Under the pieces are notes generated by a model that saw only the letters and a list, made by a program, of their open reading frames with translations, was not told the DNA's origin and ran no database searches. 64,000 nucleotides of DNA, from assembly GCA_000787465.1 (NCBI GenBank), contig JSYX01000096.1, positions 1-64,000 on the forward strand, read 5' to 3'. The DNA is from Thermomucor indicae-seudaticae. Taxonomy: Eukaryota > Mucoromycota > Mucoromycetes > Mucorales > Lichtheimiaceae. The translations under genes were made by a program, and so were the position numbers. Position 1 is the stretch's first letter. Each line of letters opens with the position of its first letter. Positions 39,231 through 50,795 of this stretch are shown here, in pieces.

Positions 39231-42200
39231 CTATGAAGCGACGACAAGCAATATACGGCATAGTCGTTCAACAAGTGCAAAATGTGCTGGTAGTAGTAGT
39301 TGCATATGATTTGATGGTGGGGAATGGCATATGTATGACAAATCATGGTATTGACGAATAATGTGATGCAACAGTTTGTGCGGTATTTGGGATCTTTGAG
39401 TGTACAACAGGTGTACCTATTTGACATTATGAGTGCAAAAAATACCAGCAAGTCATAAACAACTCTTACTTCTTCTTACCTCAACAGCAGCCACCAACGA
39501 GCATTCGCCCTGTGCTGGCCGTAAAAGATAGCCTGTCGCCAAAGGCATGATCCAGTTCGTCAAGTCGCTTACAGATGCAAAGTCGAGGTTGCCTTGGTAC
39601 GTATTGACACGCTTTCGGCAATACGGTACTGGATGGTCCAACATGATCAATAGCATGGATGGATCGTTACGTTCGGTATCGACTACTGAAGTTTCGGAAG
39701 ACGGTGAGCTATTGGGTGCTTCGGTGCTCTGCTCTGACGTGATGGAAAGCGATTCGGCATAAAGAGGCGAATCCATGTCCATACAAAGGATGGAAACTCG
39801 CTCCATGTCTCCAGCCATTTGCAAAACATCCAACCATGCTAAGCCAGTGCAAAGTTGTAATAATCATTGATCGTTAGCAATTGTTAGCAAAGGCACGTCG
39901 ATAGAAAGAACTCACCCTGTAGTTCTCCTTCAAGCATTAATCCCATTTTAGCAATAACGAACCAGCAAAACCTGTTCACGCGTTGTGCCGACGACCGAAT
40001 CCTCTTCCATGCTTCAGAAAACACTCGAAACAAAGGCGAGAATGTCTGCTGCTGCTGCTTGCCGGTCGTGGGCATTGGATGTTCTAGTACAGTGAAATCG
40101 ATCGATTTGCCCTGGGCATCCACCCATACCGCAATGAACCAACGCCGATCCAGACTATAAGTGTATGCAACGTGGATAGTTGTACCAGGGTTACAGATCA
40201 CAGCTGCTCTAATCAATATCGGCTCTTTCAAAGAGAACCGAATTTTTTCTGGAAGACGATCAGGTAAGAACCACGGCGGTGATTTCTCTGGCAAAGGATG
40301 GATCTGTTTATTTATGGCTGTCAATAATCACGACAGAAAAAATACCTTTTTCGATAACCCTACCGGAGACGAATGACATCGACTGTACACGGAAAATGCG
40401 ATATCTCTCAAGCCGCACATCGTATAGCCCTGTTTATTCGAACCCACAACTTGCTCCAAAGGAATAATCTGCATCACAAGCTGATTATAGCTTATCTTGC
40501 GATTTTTCGGGCAGGAAAAGCATTTCGAAACGAGCTTTTGAAAGCACTGACTGAGATCAAGAGCAGACGACAGTCGTGTGGATGGATTGCCGAAATAGAC
40601 TACAATATGCGTAAATTCCTGGCAAAATGACGATGCCAGCATTTGGGAAAGAGCAAAACCCAAATTCTCGCATACTGTCATGTAACTTTCTTGCCAGGAT
40701 AAGCTGGCTGTTTACATAATAGTAAAAGGAAAGCTATTAGCCGACAGTCCTCTTTTCTCTGCCTTTGATCAGTTTTACCTATCAAAGGTACCGGCACACG
40801 TCCATTGCTATACGGTTCCGCATCACCGGGACAATGGGTGCCAAGTTGGCAGGTATCGTACACGGTGCTCAACTCGGACATGAAACTTGAAAGACGCATG
40901 CCAACGTTGTCAGGATAAACCACAAAGTAGAGAATTTGCTTTTTGCAAATACAGGGTTCGAGGTTCAATTTCTCCCAAACTCGTACCATGGCCGCGGAGC
41001 CTTCCACATGCTCACCTTCACGACCCACAGCAATATCTGGCACGGAGAGTAGTTCTAACTGGGATGACTCCAAGTGCGTGTTCTGGCGTCTTCCGCGGGT
41101 AGCAGAAAAATCTATCCGGGGAGGCACTATCAAAATATTATTCCCATGAGGCCCCGTTCCACAAATTCACCCCTCCATCCGTTTCCTTAATACCTGCGAG
41201 CACACTATACTGTTGGACAGTAAGAGGACCCCTGACACGAACTGAACTCAGATAGTTATCGTGAGTCAGGATCTGACCGGCGCAACCCATGAATGCAGTT
41301 TCAAGGACCCTTTTAAAGCTGTGGATAACCGTAGTTGCTCTTGCCGGTATGCAATCGACGTGCGTGATATCTGTACGAATGTTAGACATCCTCTTCTGGT
41401 TTTTCTAGATACCATGATAATACTTACCTCCGCGAAAACTCTGCAGAAGGGTTCGATGTCTTGCAATAACCGCTTCCGTGTTTTCAACATTATCATCGTT
41501 ATCATCAACACGCAGCGGTTCACCAGCAAATGGATAACCACCCCATACCGCTTGCTGACAGAGATAATCCAACGAGGCGTAATTTTCAGTACTACTAGAA
41601 TCCCATTTCGTGGGTGCTATCGTATCGGCTATGCTACCCGAAAATGGACTATTACCAAGATCCAGTTCTATATCGACGAGACGGCGTCGTTTTGGATGGT
41701 TCTCGACAACGCCCAAAAGTCGATCAATGTATAACACTTGCTGGGCTTTCTCGATCCGTACAAAGTAATCCCCGTAGCGCCTGGCCAAAGCTGATATTAA
41801 ATCATCATCCTCGTCTTCATCTCCTGAAATGCTGCTACTACTGCTACCATCGCCATCCGTAGCCCCGTCTTCGAGTTCCATGTCGTAGTCGGACATGTCT
41901 GTATCAGGAGGGTCCAGCTCTTTGCTGCTAGAAGTCTTCCGTAGCAAGAAATTTGGCACGTAATCAGGACGGTATCTTTGCTCTGTAATATCCAAAGGAT
42001 CCTCGGACTCTATTCCATCATAGACAAACTTGCCTCCATGAATGTACTTTGTATAATCAACAGTAAAGCGCAAGTCTACAGGTCTAAAAGAATACGGGAT
42101 TGGATCTCGCAGTCTTGTCTCTGTGCCAGGGTCAGCATCAGACACGTCGAATAACACCAAGTCGTTGGAAAGAGGCTCCTTTTGCGAATGGGCTACTTCG

Positions 42201-44457
42201 ACAATAATATTGTCCGGCGCTTGGCTACTACCCCCTCCTAAATCTGCCTTTTCCGTGACACTGGTCCGTTTCTCGTCGCTTAAAGATAGATCTTCATGCT
42301 GCTGCTGCTGTACTACAAAAGACTGCACATCTTCGTCTGATAAAATGCTGAGTCCCCCCTTTGTAGGAATGAAGAACGCATCTTTCTCCACTGCGCACTT
42401 TGCAGAACTTGTACTTGGCTCGTCCAAAGACGACGGGACCGGACCGACAGCGTTATTGTTTGCTATGGCAGGCTTGTCATCGAAAAAGTCAAAATCTGCC
42501 TCCGTCACTGCCATCTCAAAGTCTTCGCTTTCATTATTAAAAGCGGCAGTTCTCGATAACTGTTCAGAGCTGATGATCATTGCATCCGTTGACCACTGTC
42601 CTTCCATACTGTACAAGACCCTATCTTCCTCGTTGATTCGCTCAAAACACTGTCTACCTTTTGAAATGCTCGGCATTAATCTGTAGGCATCGTCGTCGAC
42701 TTCTGAACCACCATAATAGTACTGTGTGTCTGCTTGTGCACGCAGTCTCGGCATCTTGTGGTCTCCAGTCAAAAGCTCACGGGTTGCAAAACTTTTTTCA
42801 TGTTCAGGACTCTGCTCATGGGAAGGATGAAGCGAAAAATTGGCGAAGGCGAACTCTCTCAACGACATATTGCTGCTAGGCCATGCATTGTTTAAGTCAC
42901 TTTGTTCGTCCTCAATACTACGACTAGATTTCGTCAGACTGCTTGGCGTACCCACGCTTTTTGGGCGCATCAGCGGACTGGACAAGACCGGTTGCTGAAG
43001 CATCGTTTGCAATATCTCCTGCTGTTGCTGCTGCGCAATATCAGACTCCATCATTAATGCGTCAAAAATTTTGTTCAAGATGTTGCTTTCTGGGTAATCC
43101 ACTGTACTACTACAGCCATTATCTTCAGGCATATTCTGGTGCTGCTGCCTCGTCCAAAACGAATTTCTCATGTGCGCACCATTGACGTACGAACCGTCAG
43201 CTTTAGGGTAGTGGCGAATCGATGTTGGCAGGAATACAAGCGCAGACGGATACAGGAAGGCCGAGGCCGATTTTGTGCGAACACCAACTAGCAATGGAAT
43301 AGATCGTCCGTTATGGTGCTTCAGATGTGCAACTGGTATACCGAGAACAAGTGACCAATCAAGTAATAATCGTTCTGTCATTAATGCTGAGACTTCAGGC
43401 TGCATTGATACCAGATACGCCTGCTCACCGGTGGGGCCCAGGTAGACTTGAAAGAGAATAGATGTTAATGTGTATAATCTAGTAATAGTTTGCGCCGTAT
43501 TACTACTTCACCTTTTAGCCCTTGACGACGCAGGTCAGCCGGTGCAAGTGTCCTGACACGCAACGCGCAAGGGACAGGCTGGAAAACGAGCACGGAGCCG
43601 GCAAGGTAAGCATTGTATGAGCATGCAACAGTAGTTATCGGATATGGGATCGTATGGCGTGGAGGAATATCGTCAAGTGAAACACGTGCATTATCATCTG
43701 GTAGTACATGGTGCAGGAGAAAGAAGTTCCCCAAAGGTATTGCACCGAGATCCAAAAGAACTCTGAAGAAAGTTTCCGTTATGAGAATCCCAACATCACG
43801 TGGCGCCTAACTTGAGAATACTTGCCGGCGCAAGATATTGTTTACAGATGTTAGGAATAGTTTATACTCGTTGGACACTGTCAAGGACTTTGGATAACGG
43901 CCATCTTCACTTGTCCTTTTCTTAGACGCTTTAAGATCCTCCGAGGTAAAACATCCCACTTTAAATTCTGTTGCAAGCCAAGCGAAGAAGAAGCGTTAGC
44001 AGTATACTCAAACCGTTGCGTGCCTCTTTAGTGCCGTATGCCGCTCAGACCTCTAAGCTGCTGGAGTTTTTCGTTCCGATCAATGATCGTTGTATGTCGA
44101 TCGTCGAACCAAAAGACCCACAATTGCAAAGTCAGTGTTTGATCGTCTCTGTCATTTTCGCCACCTGCTTTCCTCCGATTATCGATCCGCCAAGTACATG
44201 GGATGCCAGATCGCACGAGATCACGATACGCCAAAAGCAAAGCGCTCTGTTGGTTGTATTCGGCAGATATATGGTTGTGTTTTAACGTGTGAAGAATCGA
44301 CGATTGGAGACATTTATCAAGGTAAACTCTGTATCGAATTTGAGCCACTCCTGTCTAATAGAGAGGGCGCTTTAATATACGAAGAATAAACCTCGACCGA
44401 TATCCGTCATCTTACAATCGCAAATATATTCGTCAATGCTGTGTCAATATTCGGCAT
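39231..44457 (-). CDS. MED13: Mediator complex subunit 13 (Med13/Ssn2)
   Basis: Scaffold of the Mediator kinase module (with Cdk8, cyclin C and Med12) that controls RNA polymerase II initiation. Exon 1 is MPNIDTALTNIFAI (ATG ends at 44457), spliced through GTAAGA...TTAG to TGVAQIRYRVYLDKCLQ; then GIPCTWRIDN and LQLWVFWFDDR follow, the conserved Med13 N-terminus. A large central exon (41405-43405) is disordered, with Gln runs, acidic patches and the YGDYFVRIEKAQQVLYIDRL block. The C-terminal PIWI-like half includes IPARATTVIHSFKRVLE, LVGREGE-type residues (VGREGEHVEGSAAMVRVWE), LEPCICKKQILYFVVYP, IHVAYTYSLDRRWFIAVWVD, and last exon VHLLYTQRSQIPHKLLHH and IRQYHDLSYICHS. The stop is at 39231. 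Around nine or more exons. The motif order is diagnostic. The start is 154 bp from that of the rightward bS6m gene, implying a shared promoter region. Confidence 0.92.
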
Positions 44458-44611
44458 ACAGGCTTTTTCGCTTGGATAACAATATGGGGCATTCCGTTCA
44501 AAGTACTTTTGCTTTAAACCCGCCCTGAGATGGCATGTATCGGTTAACTTTTTCGGTGTTCAAATGTAAACAAAGCGTTGCTCAAATTTTACGTCTTTTG
44601 GTCCCTCCAAA
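44458..44611. promoter_or_regulatory. Short divergent promoter, MED13 / bS6m
   Basis: 154 bp separate the two opposed start codons, so both promoters and 5' leaders must lie within or overlap this spacer. No TATA box is evident. Confidence 0.5.
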
Positions 44612-45094
44612 ATGCCATTCTACGAACTTGTCTGTATAGCACGCTCACAGTTGGTCGAGGTAATTGGACGACGACAGCGGCAGCATTTGTGTCTTTGACG
44701 ATGATCGGGTCATTAAGGAATTGTTTAGAGCAATTTAAAAGATCTTTTAAAATCCTCAGCGTTGCACGTTCTTGAAAGAGGCGGTGTCGTAAGAGGTTTT
44801 GACAATTGGGGCGACCGCAAAAAGTTACCTCATCGAATCAAGCGTCATCAAGAGTACTTTACAGAAGGACAGTAAGTTATCAATAAAGGACCTTGGGGAA
44901 AGACATTCAGTAGTTCTGATCGATCGAGTGTTGACAAAAGTTATTGGGCCATGCACTTTGATGCGAACCCACGAATTGTCCAAGAACTTGGAAAGAAACT
45001 TTTGGTCGACTCGCGTGTCCTTCGCCATACGTTTATTAAATTAGGAGATAAACTGGATACTATTGTTGAACGACCAGACAAGAAAATCGATTAG
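44612..45094 (+). CDS. MRP17: Mitochondrial small-subunit ribosomal protein bS6m
   Basis: Component of the mitochondrial 30S-type subunit, of the bacterial S6 family. Exon 1 (44612-44659) is MPFYELVCIARSQLVE before GTAATT. Exon 2 (44729-44871) reads SNLKDLLKSSALHVLERGG then VVRGFDNWGDRKKLPHRI, ending in GQ before GTAAGT. Exon 3 (44941-45094) reads HYWAMHFDANPRIVQEL and LLVDSRVLRHTFIKLGDKL. All junctions are in phase. The length of about 115 residues is normal. No separate cleavable presequence is seen, as in other fungal Mrp17 proteins. Its stop is about 120 bp from the stop of leftward RTP1 (convergent), with the MED13 start just upstream. Confidence 0.88.
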
Positions 45095-45213
45095 AATCAC
45101 CATCTATCCACGCCTTCTTATCTCCCCTTACAACCAGGCACGACACATAGAACATGCATACAGCTGGATACACTTTGAGATTGATTATTATATGTGTGAA
45201 AAATGTACAGGCG

Positions 45214-48200
45214 TTATTGTCGGAATATCTGTCTACGCACAATGACGTCCAAATCACTTAGGGCTGTTCGTGCTTGATGTCTCGTTAATTCATCTGGATC
45301 AGTATCCTCAATATAACGAAGCGTCCGATAAGTTCGTTTCAGATATTCGGACGGAAATCCGTATAAAGCTTCTTCTGGACCCAGACCACGAAACAGGGAA
45401 AGAATAACAACAGTCGCAGCTACAAGAACTGTCCGTAAGTGGGGAGGTGGGAAATAGATATTCTGTCATAGCAAGTGGCCAAGAATTACCTCTCCTAACT
45501 TCTGGACTCTTCTTCTCAATGACAAGTATATTGAGAACCCAATCAACAAGGCGGGATAAGTAGGCAGTCAGTGCAACTGGACATGACTGGCATGCCACGC
45601 TCAAGATCGAAAGTGATGAGGTTCTTAACCGTGCATCAACCTCTGGGCGACCAAGAACAGTCCCCAGTGGCTCTAACAAGGTGTTGACTATCAAACAGTC
45701 CCTGTGTGAGTTTGCTTATGGGTTACTCGCCCACCCTTCTATCTTACCGTAGCGTCCCAATGCACTACCGGCTCTTTGTATCGTTTGTAAAAGGGCTTCG
45801 CCAACCCGAAGCCGGTTATCGAGAGTTTGGTTTTCGTCACTGTAGATAGCTCCCAACTTCTTTATAATCTCGTTCCCGTGAACGTCAGTCAGTGCTGATA
45901 GTCCCTTGATAGAATTCAAATAGATAAAACTTTTAGGGACTACTATTAATCACATGTTTGAAAGTAGAGGAGCGGGGAAAGCCATCCAAAATCAAAAGGC
46001 GTACCTGTCTTCATCTTGAACAAGCCGTACAAATATATCCAAAACCGAGTCTAAACCTTCACCAGACGATACAAGTGGATCTTTGGCAAGCACCATATCT
46101 CTCAAGATACTGATTCCATGAGCACGCACAGGCAAAAGATCGTCTTGCAGCGCTTTCATTGCTTCTTGATATCGATCCTTTGACTTTTGTAATCGGTCAT
46201 GATGCTTTCTCTCCGAGGTTCCGGAAAGTTGCCTAGCAGACAGAAAAGAACTGATGGCGAGCATCACTTCTTGAAGTGGTTCTTGTAGCGGTTCGATACG
46301 ATAGGATTCCAATCGTCTTAGCGGGACCAATACTGATTCTAATATATGAACAGCCTGTATGCTCAAATCTTCGTTTTCTGCGAAATAAAAATAAACATTA
46401 GGCTTTATCTTGCCTTAGCGCAAGCAAGCAGTGACATACCATGCATGACAGCCCGTAGTAAGCCTATGGCCATCACCAAAGACTCCCACTCGTCTTCTGG
46501 AGAAATATCTCCTATTTCTTCTTCTTTTTCCTCATGGCTTATAATGTTCGCGATATCCGGAACGCTGCTTGTTCGTGTGCTCGCCTTTTGTTGTTGCCGT
46601 GATTTTGATTTCTCGATGCGTTCGACGTGATCTGTAATCACGTTGCTTGCAAAGGCAAGAATCTGCTCAGGTCTCGAGAGAATCTCGTGACCTAGGCTAT
46701 CTTGCATGCCCATGATAAGGTTCAGCATCAGTAGCATGCTATGTATGACAAAGGAATGTCAGCTAGCAGCTTTTTAACCACCCAAAAAAGATAGTTACTC
46801 ACAGTTTAGGATCGGTATCCTTTGCTAGCGTTTGAAGACTAGAATATTCATTTAGCAAGAACACAAAGAGATCACCAGGGAGTTCGCTACTGTTAATGTG
46901 CTGGATAAATTCGACGAAACTCTTTGGGTCAAGTGGAAGCTGATTCCCAGGCAGCGGACGAACTTGACTATGCGATCTTAATAAACACAAAGCAACACTA
47001 AGACAATTCATCAACTAAATTTTACCTTTTGAAGCGCATCTCTGCGCCTCCGGTTGCTCCAGGAGCAAAATAGGCCACGCGCATGCCACTCACATCGTCT
47101 TTATTGAATAATATCCTTTTGATTTCGTGAATCGCATCTTTTGTAGTCATGATCCGAAAATACGTTGTAAGTATATCCAGAACCAAGTTCTTTAGGCTCG
47201 ATTTCGACTTGGTGACAAAATCGTAGAGGTAATATAATGCCGAGATCGAGTCGCCCAAAAACGTCTGTATCAGTACGGGTGATGGTTCACCGCCAACCAT
47301 GACACGATGCAACAACTCCAACATGTCACTCATTTCATTTTCTGATACAGCCACAGGATCCAACAGCTCTGTATCAGAGTTGGTCGCCCCTTTTACAACC
47401 GCCTCATTCCAGGACTCCAAGAATTTTCCTACTATTTTTTGGACAATCAACGTCTTTGCCAATTCCGTATGTTGTGTGGTCATTTTTCCAATGATGAACG
47501 TAGTAGCTTGTCCTTTCGATGCTGATTTTTCAGCGTTCTTGACACTATCTCGGAGAAGTGCTAAGAGCTGCGGAGCAATAACCGCATAATAGCTCTTCAA
47601 TCCGGGTTACAGGCACGCAACATGGATACAACAATGCAATGAACTTACTTCAACTGAGGGCATCTGTTGTGGCACCGATAGGATCAACTTGGATATTCGT
47701 TCTAACTGGTCTAGCTGCACTGCATTTAAAATGTCAGTTGGACCCATCCTGCCACTGTACTTGTAGACTTACATACCTTGTTCAACATCACTCAGCATGT
47801 ATTCCATTACTGTTCGTATACCGTTAGGCCTGAGCAAAATTCTCGACAAATAGCGGCCGCAGATGTTTCGTAGCCACAAGGGTACAGGATGCAGCGGAGA
47901 GGTTCCCAATAATAGCATAAGTGATTCCATGCAGCAATACACGTCGGATCTATGACCTTTGGTTACCACCAAGACAATTAAACATCATCTTGGCTCATTG
48001 CTTACCTTTCAAACAGCCATGCAAACATTCGTGCGCATTTGTCGCGCTCCTTTGGTAACAACTCTCCATTCTGTTCCGGTTCCACACTACTGGCAATACC
48101 TATTTTTGAGGGATCCGTCGCCAATATAGCTGCTCTATTTTGTGGTTTCGCTGATGATGATACTGGTCTGTATGCTAGCTGAAGCAAGGCTGCAAATAAA

Positions 48201-49030
48201 TCTGGCAAATAGCGGCTCAACAATATAGAGCTGACTGTGGTATAGTTATTGCTTGCCGGAATGCGACGTGTCCTGACGGTCATATCCACAAGTTGTGTCG
48301 AGATATGTAGCAATCTACGGTCCGATGAACCCTGCTGTGTACATTGCTGTAAGGATTCGCATTGGGACAACAGCTCTATAGAAGAATTATGTATGTATAT
48401 GAGAAACATCTCTCCCCCTTTGATGGTGCGTCCCATAATGAAATCCTAACCATGATTGGCATAAGCTGACTTGACGCGTTTGGATAAAGGCACGCCAACA
48501 CCGGGCAAAAAGCAAGGGTAAAGACCCCAAGATATAACGACTTGCAAAAGAGTATGAACAACACGAAGGTCTCGTACACCCAAGTAATCTCTTTCGGATT
48601 CCTTTTCTGACCCGAATGTTGTCAAGACCGTAGTAGAGCAATGTTCAAAGGCAAAGCTTACGTACTCTCAGTTTCAATAGCGGAGAGCAAAGCGTCTTCG
48701 ATATCCAACAGAAGTGCCAAACACTGATCGACGAATACACTGCGGCTGTTGTCTACTGATTCTTCCTCGTTTATGTTACTGCCTCGTGCTAATTGTAAAC
48801 GTTTCAGTCGTTGTGCAAGTTGATGCTCAATGCTGGATTCTGCATAGGTATTACGTTCAGATCGGCTGGTTTGTTCCGAAAGGCACCGCAATTAAGACTT
48901 ATGTACCTTGCGTATTGGTTGTTTCTGTTGTTGGAGCAACTAAAATTGCCGCTTCTGAAAGTAGCTTTTTCAAATTCTCTGTTTTATCGTTGCTGGAATC
49001 CGTGATCGGCTCGGAAGAAGTGTTTGACAT
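45214..49030 (-). CDS. RTP1: Rtp1/Tango6, RNA polymerase II assembly and nuclear import factor
   Basis: Helical-repeat (ARM/HEAT-like) cytosolic protein that binds RNA polymerase II subunits during assembly and nuclear entry in yeast; the animal homologue is Tango6. Start MSNTSSEPITDSSNDKTEN (ATG ends at 49030). Many exons follow, with helical segments such as YYAVIAPQLLALLRDSVK, MSDMLELLHRVMVGGE, SIQAVHILESVLVPLRRL. The C-terminal family block is clear: LLPVRAHGISILRDMVLA, then LDIFVRLVQDEDRYAF, SIKGLSALTDVHGNEIIKK, NRLRVGEALLQTIQRAGSA (RTP1_C1), and VLVAATVVILSLFRGLG with SEYLKRTYRTLRYIED (RTP1_C2). The stop TAA is at 45214. The gene looks intact. It is head-to-head with TMA20 over only 98 bp. 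Confidence 0.88.
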
Positions 49031-49128
49031 GGTGAGCTTTTGTTGAGGGTTTCCGGAAAACAGGAAAGCAATTTTTCGGAATTCGACTCCCTTTCAACCT
49101 TTAACACACGTCAGGACTTACGCGATCA
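49031..49128. promoter_or_regulatory. 98-bp bidirectional spacer, RTP1 / TMA20
   Basis: Opposed start codons end at 49030 (RTP1) and begin at 49129 (TMA20). The spacer must contain both transcription starts. No TATA box was seen. The pairing joins a polymerase-assembly factor and a translation factor. Confidence 0.55.
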
Positions 49129-49965
49129 ATGTTCAAAAAGTCAGTTGGAATGCCCTGTTGCCAACGCCATTATCACCATGTTTGCTGACATGTTAGCTGG
49201 ATCAATAAAGATTTAACTTCTCAGAAAACATTGCTGGACAGTCGCAACTCAAGACCTCCGTGCAGCGTGCGATACGAACCAAGTTGCAAGAACAGTTTCC
49301 AGCTTTAGAGCCAGTCATGGAAGATCTCATGCCCAAAAAGGTCCCGATTGTGCAAATCAAGGGGTGAGTTCTCGGTTGTTTGCTCAAAAGAAGAAAGAAG
49401 AAAAAAGAAAAAGTATGTCGACAAAACCAACAACAGACGTACATAGCCACGATCATATTTCTTTCTTGTCAGTCAATGGAGAGATCCTTTTCTTTCAGCA
49501 TTTTGATGGGCCTTATTTTCCAACTCTTAAATTATTGCACAAGTGTAAGTGTCTTGAGGTAAAGGAAGGAATTCTCGTAGGAAAGCCCTCCTTATGTCGA
49601 TCCATAGATCCAGATATTCTTCCAAAACTTCAAGTCGACCGAGGCGCTATTAAATTCGTCTTGTCAGGCGCCAACATCATGTGCCCGGGTTTAACATCAA
49701 AAGGAGCAAGAATGGATGTTGATCTGCCAGCAGAGACGATGGTGGCTATTATGGCGGAAGGAAAAGAACATGCTTTGGCTATTGGTTGGTTGAAGATGAG
49801 CACGGATGAAATGTAAGTATAAACTCCCACGTCTGGTAAATAACCGAATTGCTTATCCTATCTTTTTTACTTGATATCATAAGTCGCAAAGTCAATAAGG
49901 GAATTGGCTGTGATAATGTCCATTACCTTACGGATACCCTGTGGAAAGAGATTGTGCATGTGTAA
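49129..49965 (+). CDS. TMA20: Tma20/MCT-1, PUA-domain ribosome-recycling factor
   Basis: Ribosome-associated protein that with Tma22/DENR removes deacylated tRNA from 40S subunits and supports reinitiation. Exon 1 is tiny: MFKK (49129-49139) with a GTCAGT donor. Exon 2 reads [18 protein letters not shown] and [16 protein letters not shown], with [14 protein letters not shown]. Exon 3 gives [18 protein letters not shown] and [12 protein letters not shown]; the PUA domain follows with [20 protein letters not shown] and [15 protein letters not shown]. The last exon reads [17 protein letters not shown] and ends at 49965. All junctions are phase-consistent. The length of about 180 residues is normal. 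Confidence 0.9.
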
Positions 49966-50102
49966 AGTTGGGACATTAAACATGTTTTGGACAAAGCCAC
50001 TACTTGGAGCGAATTTGGTTATATAAATGGATTGTTCATGGGCGATATGCTTTATTGTGCAAACGTTGAACTATCCGGTTTTCATAACGCGTAGCTCTGC
50101 CT

Positions 50103-50541
50103 TCATGATCTACACTGCTGAACACGTATATTTAGCTCAAACCTGGTTTTTTTTTCGCCGATCAAAGACATATATCGCAAGGCAAAAGTACTAGTGTGTG
50201 AAATGGCAGCTCTTATGCTGCAGACGTGTTTCAGCGCCACCTCTTCAGGCAGCGGAGCCGGCAAAACAGGATCTCCAGTGAAGAATTGATAGATCCTGTA
50301 CGCTCTGCGGGAGGAGCGAGGCAATACAATGCAAGACAGACTTTCTCGAGGACTGATAAGACTATGTTTTCTGGCGTAAATGTTTACCATAATGTGCTTG
50401 AAGTCAGTAGATAGCATTAGAGCCAGAACAGATCGGAAGGAATGCGTCGCAGGTCAATGTTATGCTAACGAAAAAGCAGATTTGTAATTTTACCTTATTG
50501 CGTTCATTGACGGCCAAAATCACGGTAACGGCGCGCATCAT
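50103..50541 (-). CDS. Small uncharacterised candidate gene
   Basis: I do not recognise this protein. A two-exon reading is possible on the minus strand: exon 1 (50494-50541) is MMRAVTVILAVNERNK before GTAAAA; exon 2 (from 50396, after TTCAAG) reads HIMVNIYARKHSLISPRES, then IYQFFTGDPVLPAPLPEE, LKHVCSIRAAISHTSTF, ending near 50103. The junction is in phase, giving about 115 residues. Another frame of exon 2 is also open for a while (SVLEKVCLALYCLAPPAE), so coding is not certain. It sits between TMA20 and the PX-protein gene. Confidence 0.25.
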
Positions 50542-50795
50542 ATTCCAGAGAATTCAAAGTCCAAGACAGCTAGGGAAGAAGAGGGCTTTAGTATGTCACG
50601 AGGAGCATACTTTTGATCCCGGCATTCGAAAGACCAACCCCGGACAAAAAGGCAAAACGTCATACCTACCAGTACAGTTGGGTGTACTATTGTCCGTTCT
50701 GCCTTGTCTCTCCACCCTTGCCTCTTTCTTTCTTTTGAATCACGTTTGCGTTCAGAACAGCAGACAGCATCCTTTTTTGTCTCGTTCATTCATCA

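Noticed and set aside
42123..42686. Plus-strand ORF of 187 codons
   Set aside because: Antisense to the large central exon of MED13; serine-rich composition is the mirror of acidic/Gln codons.
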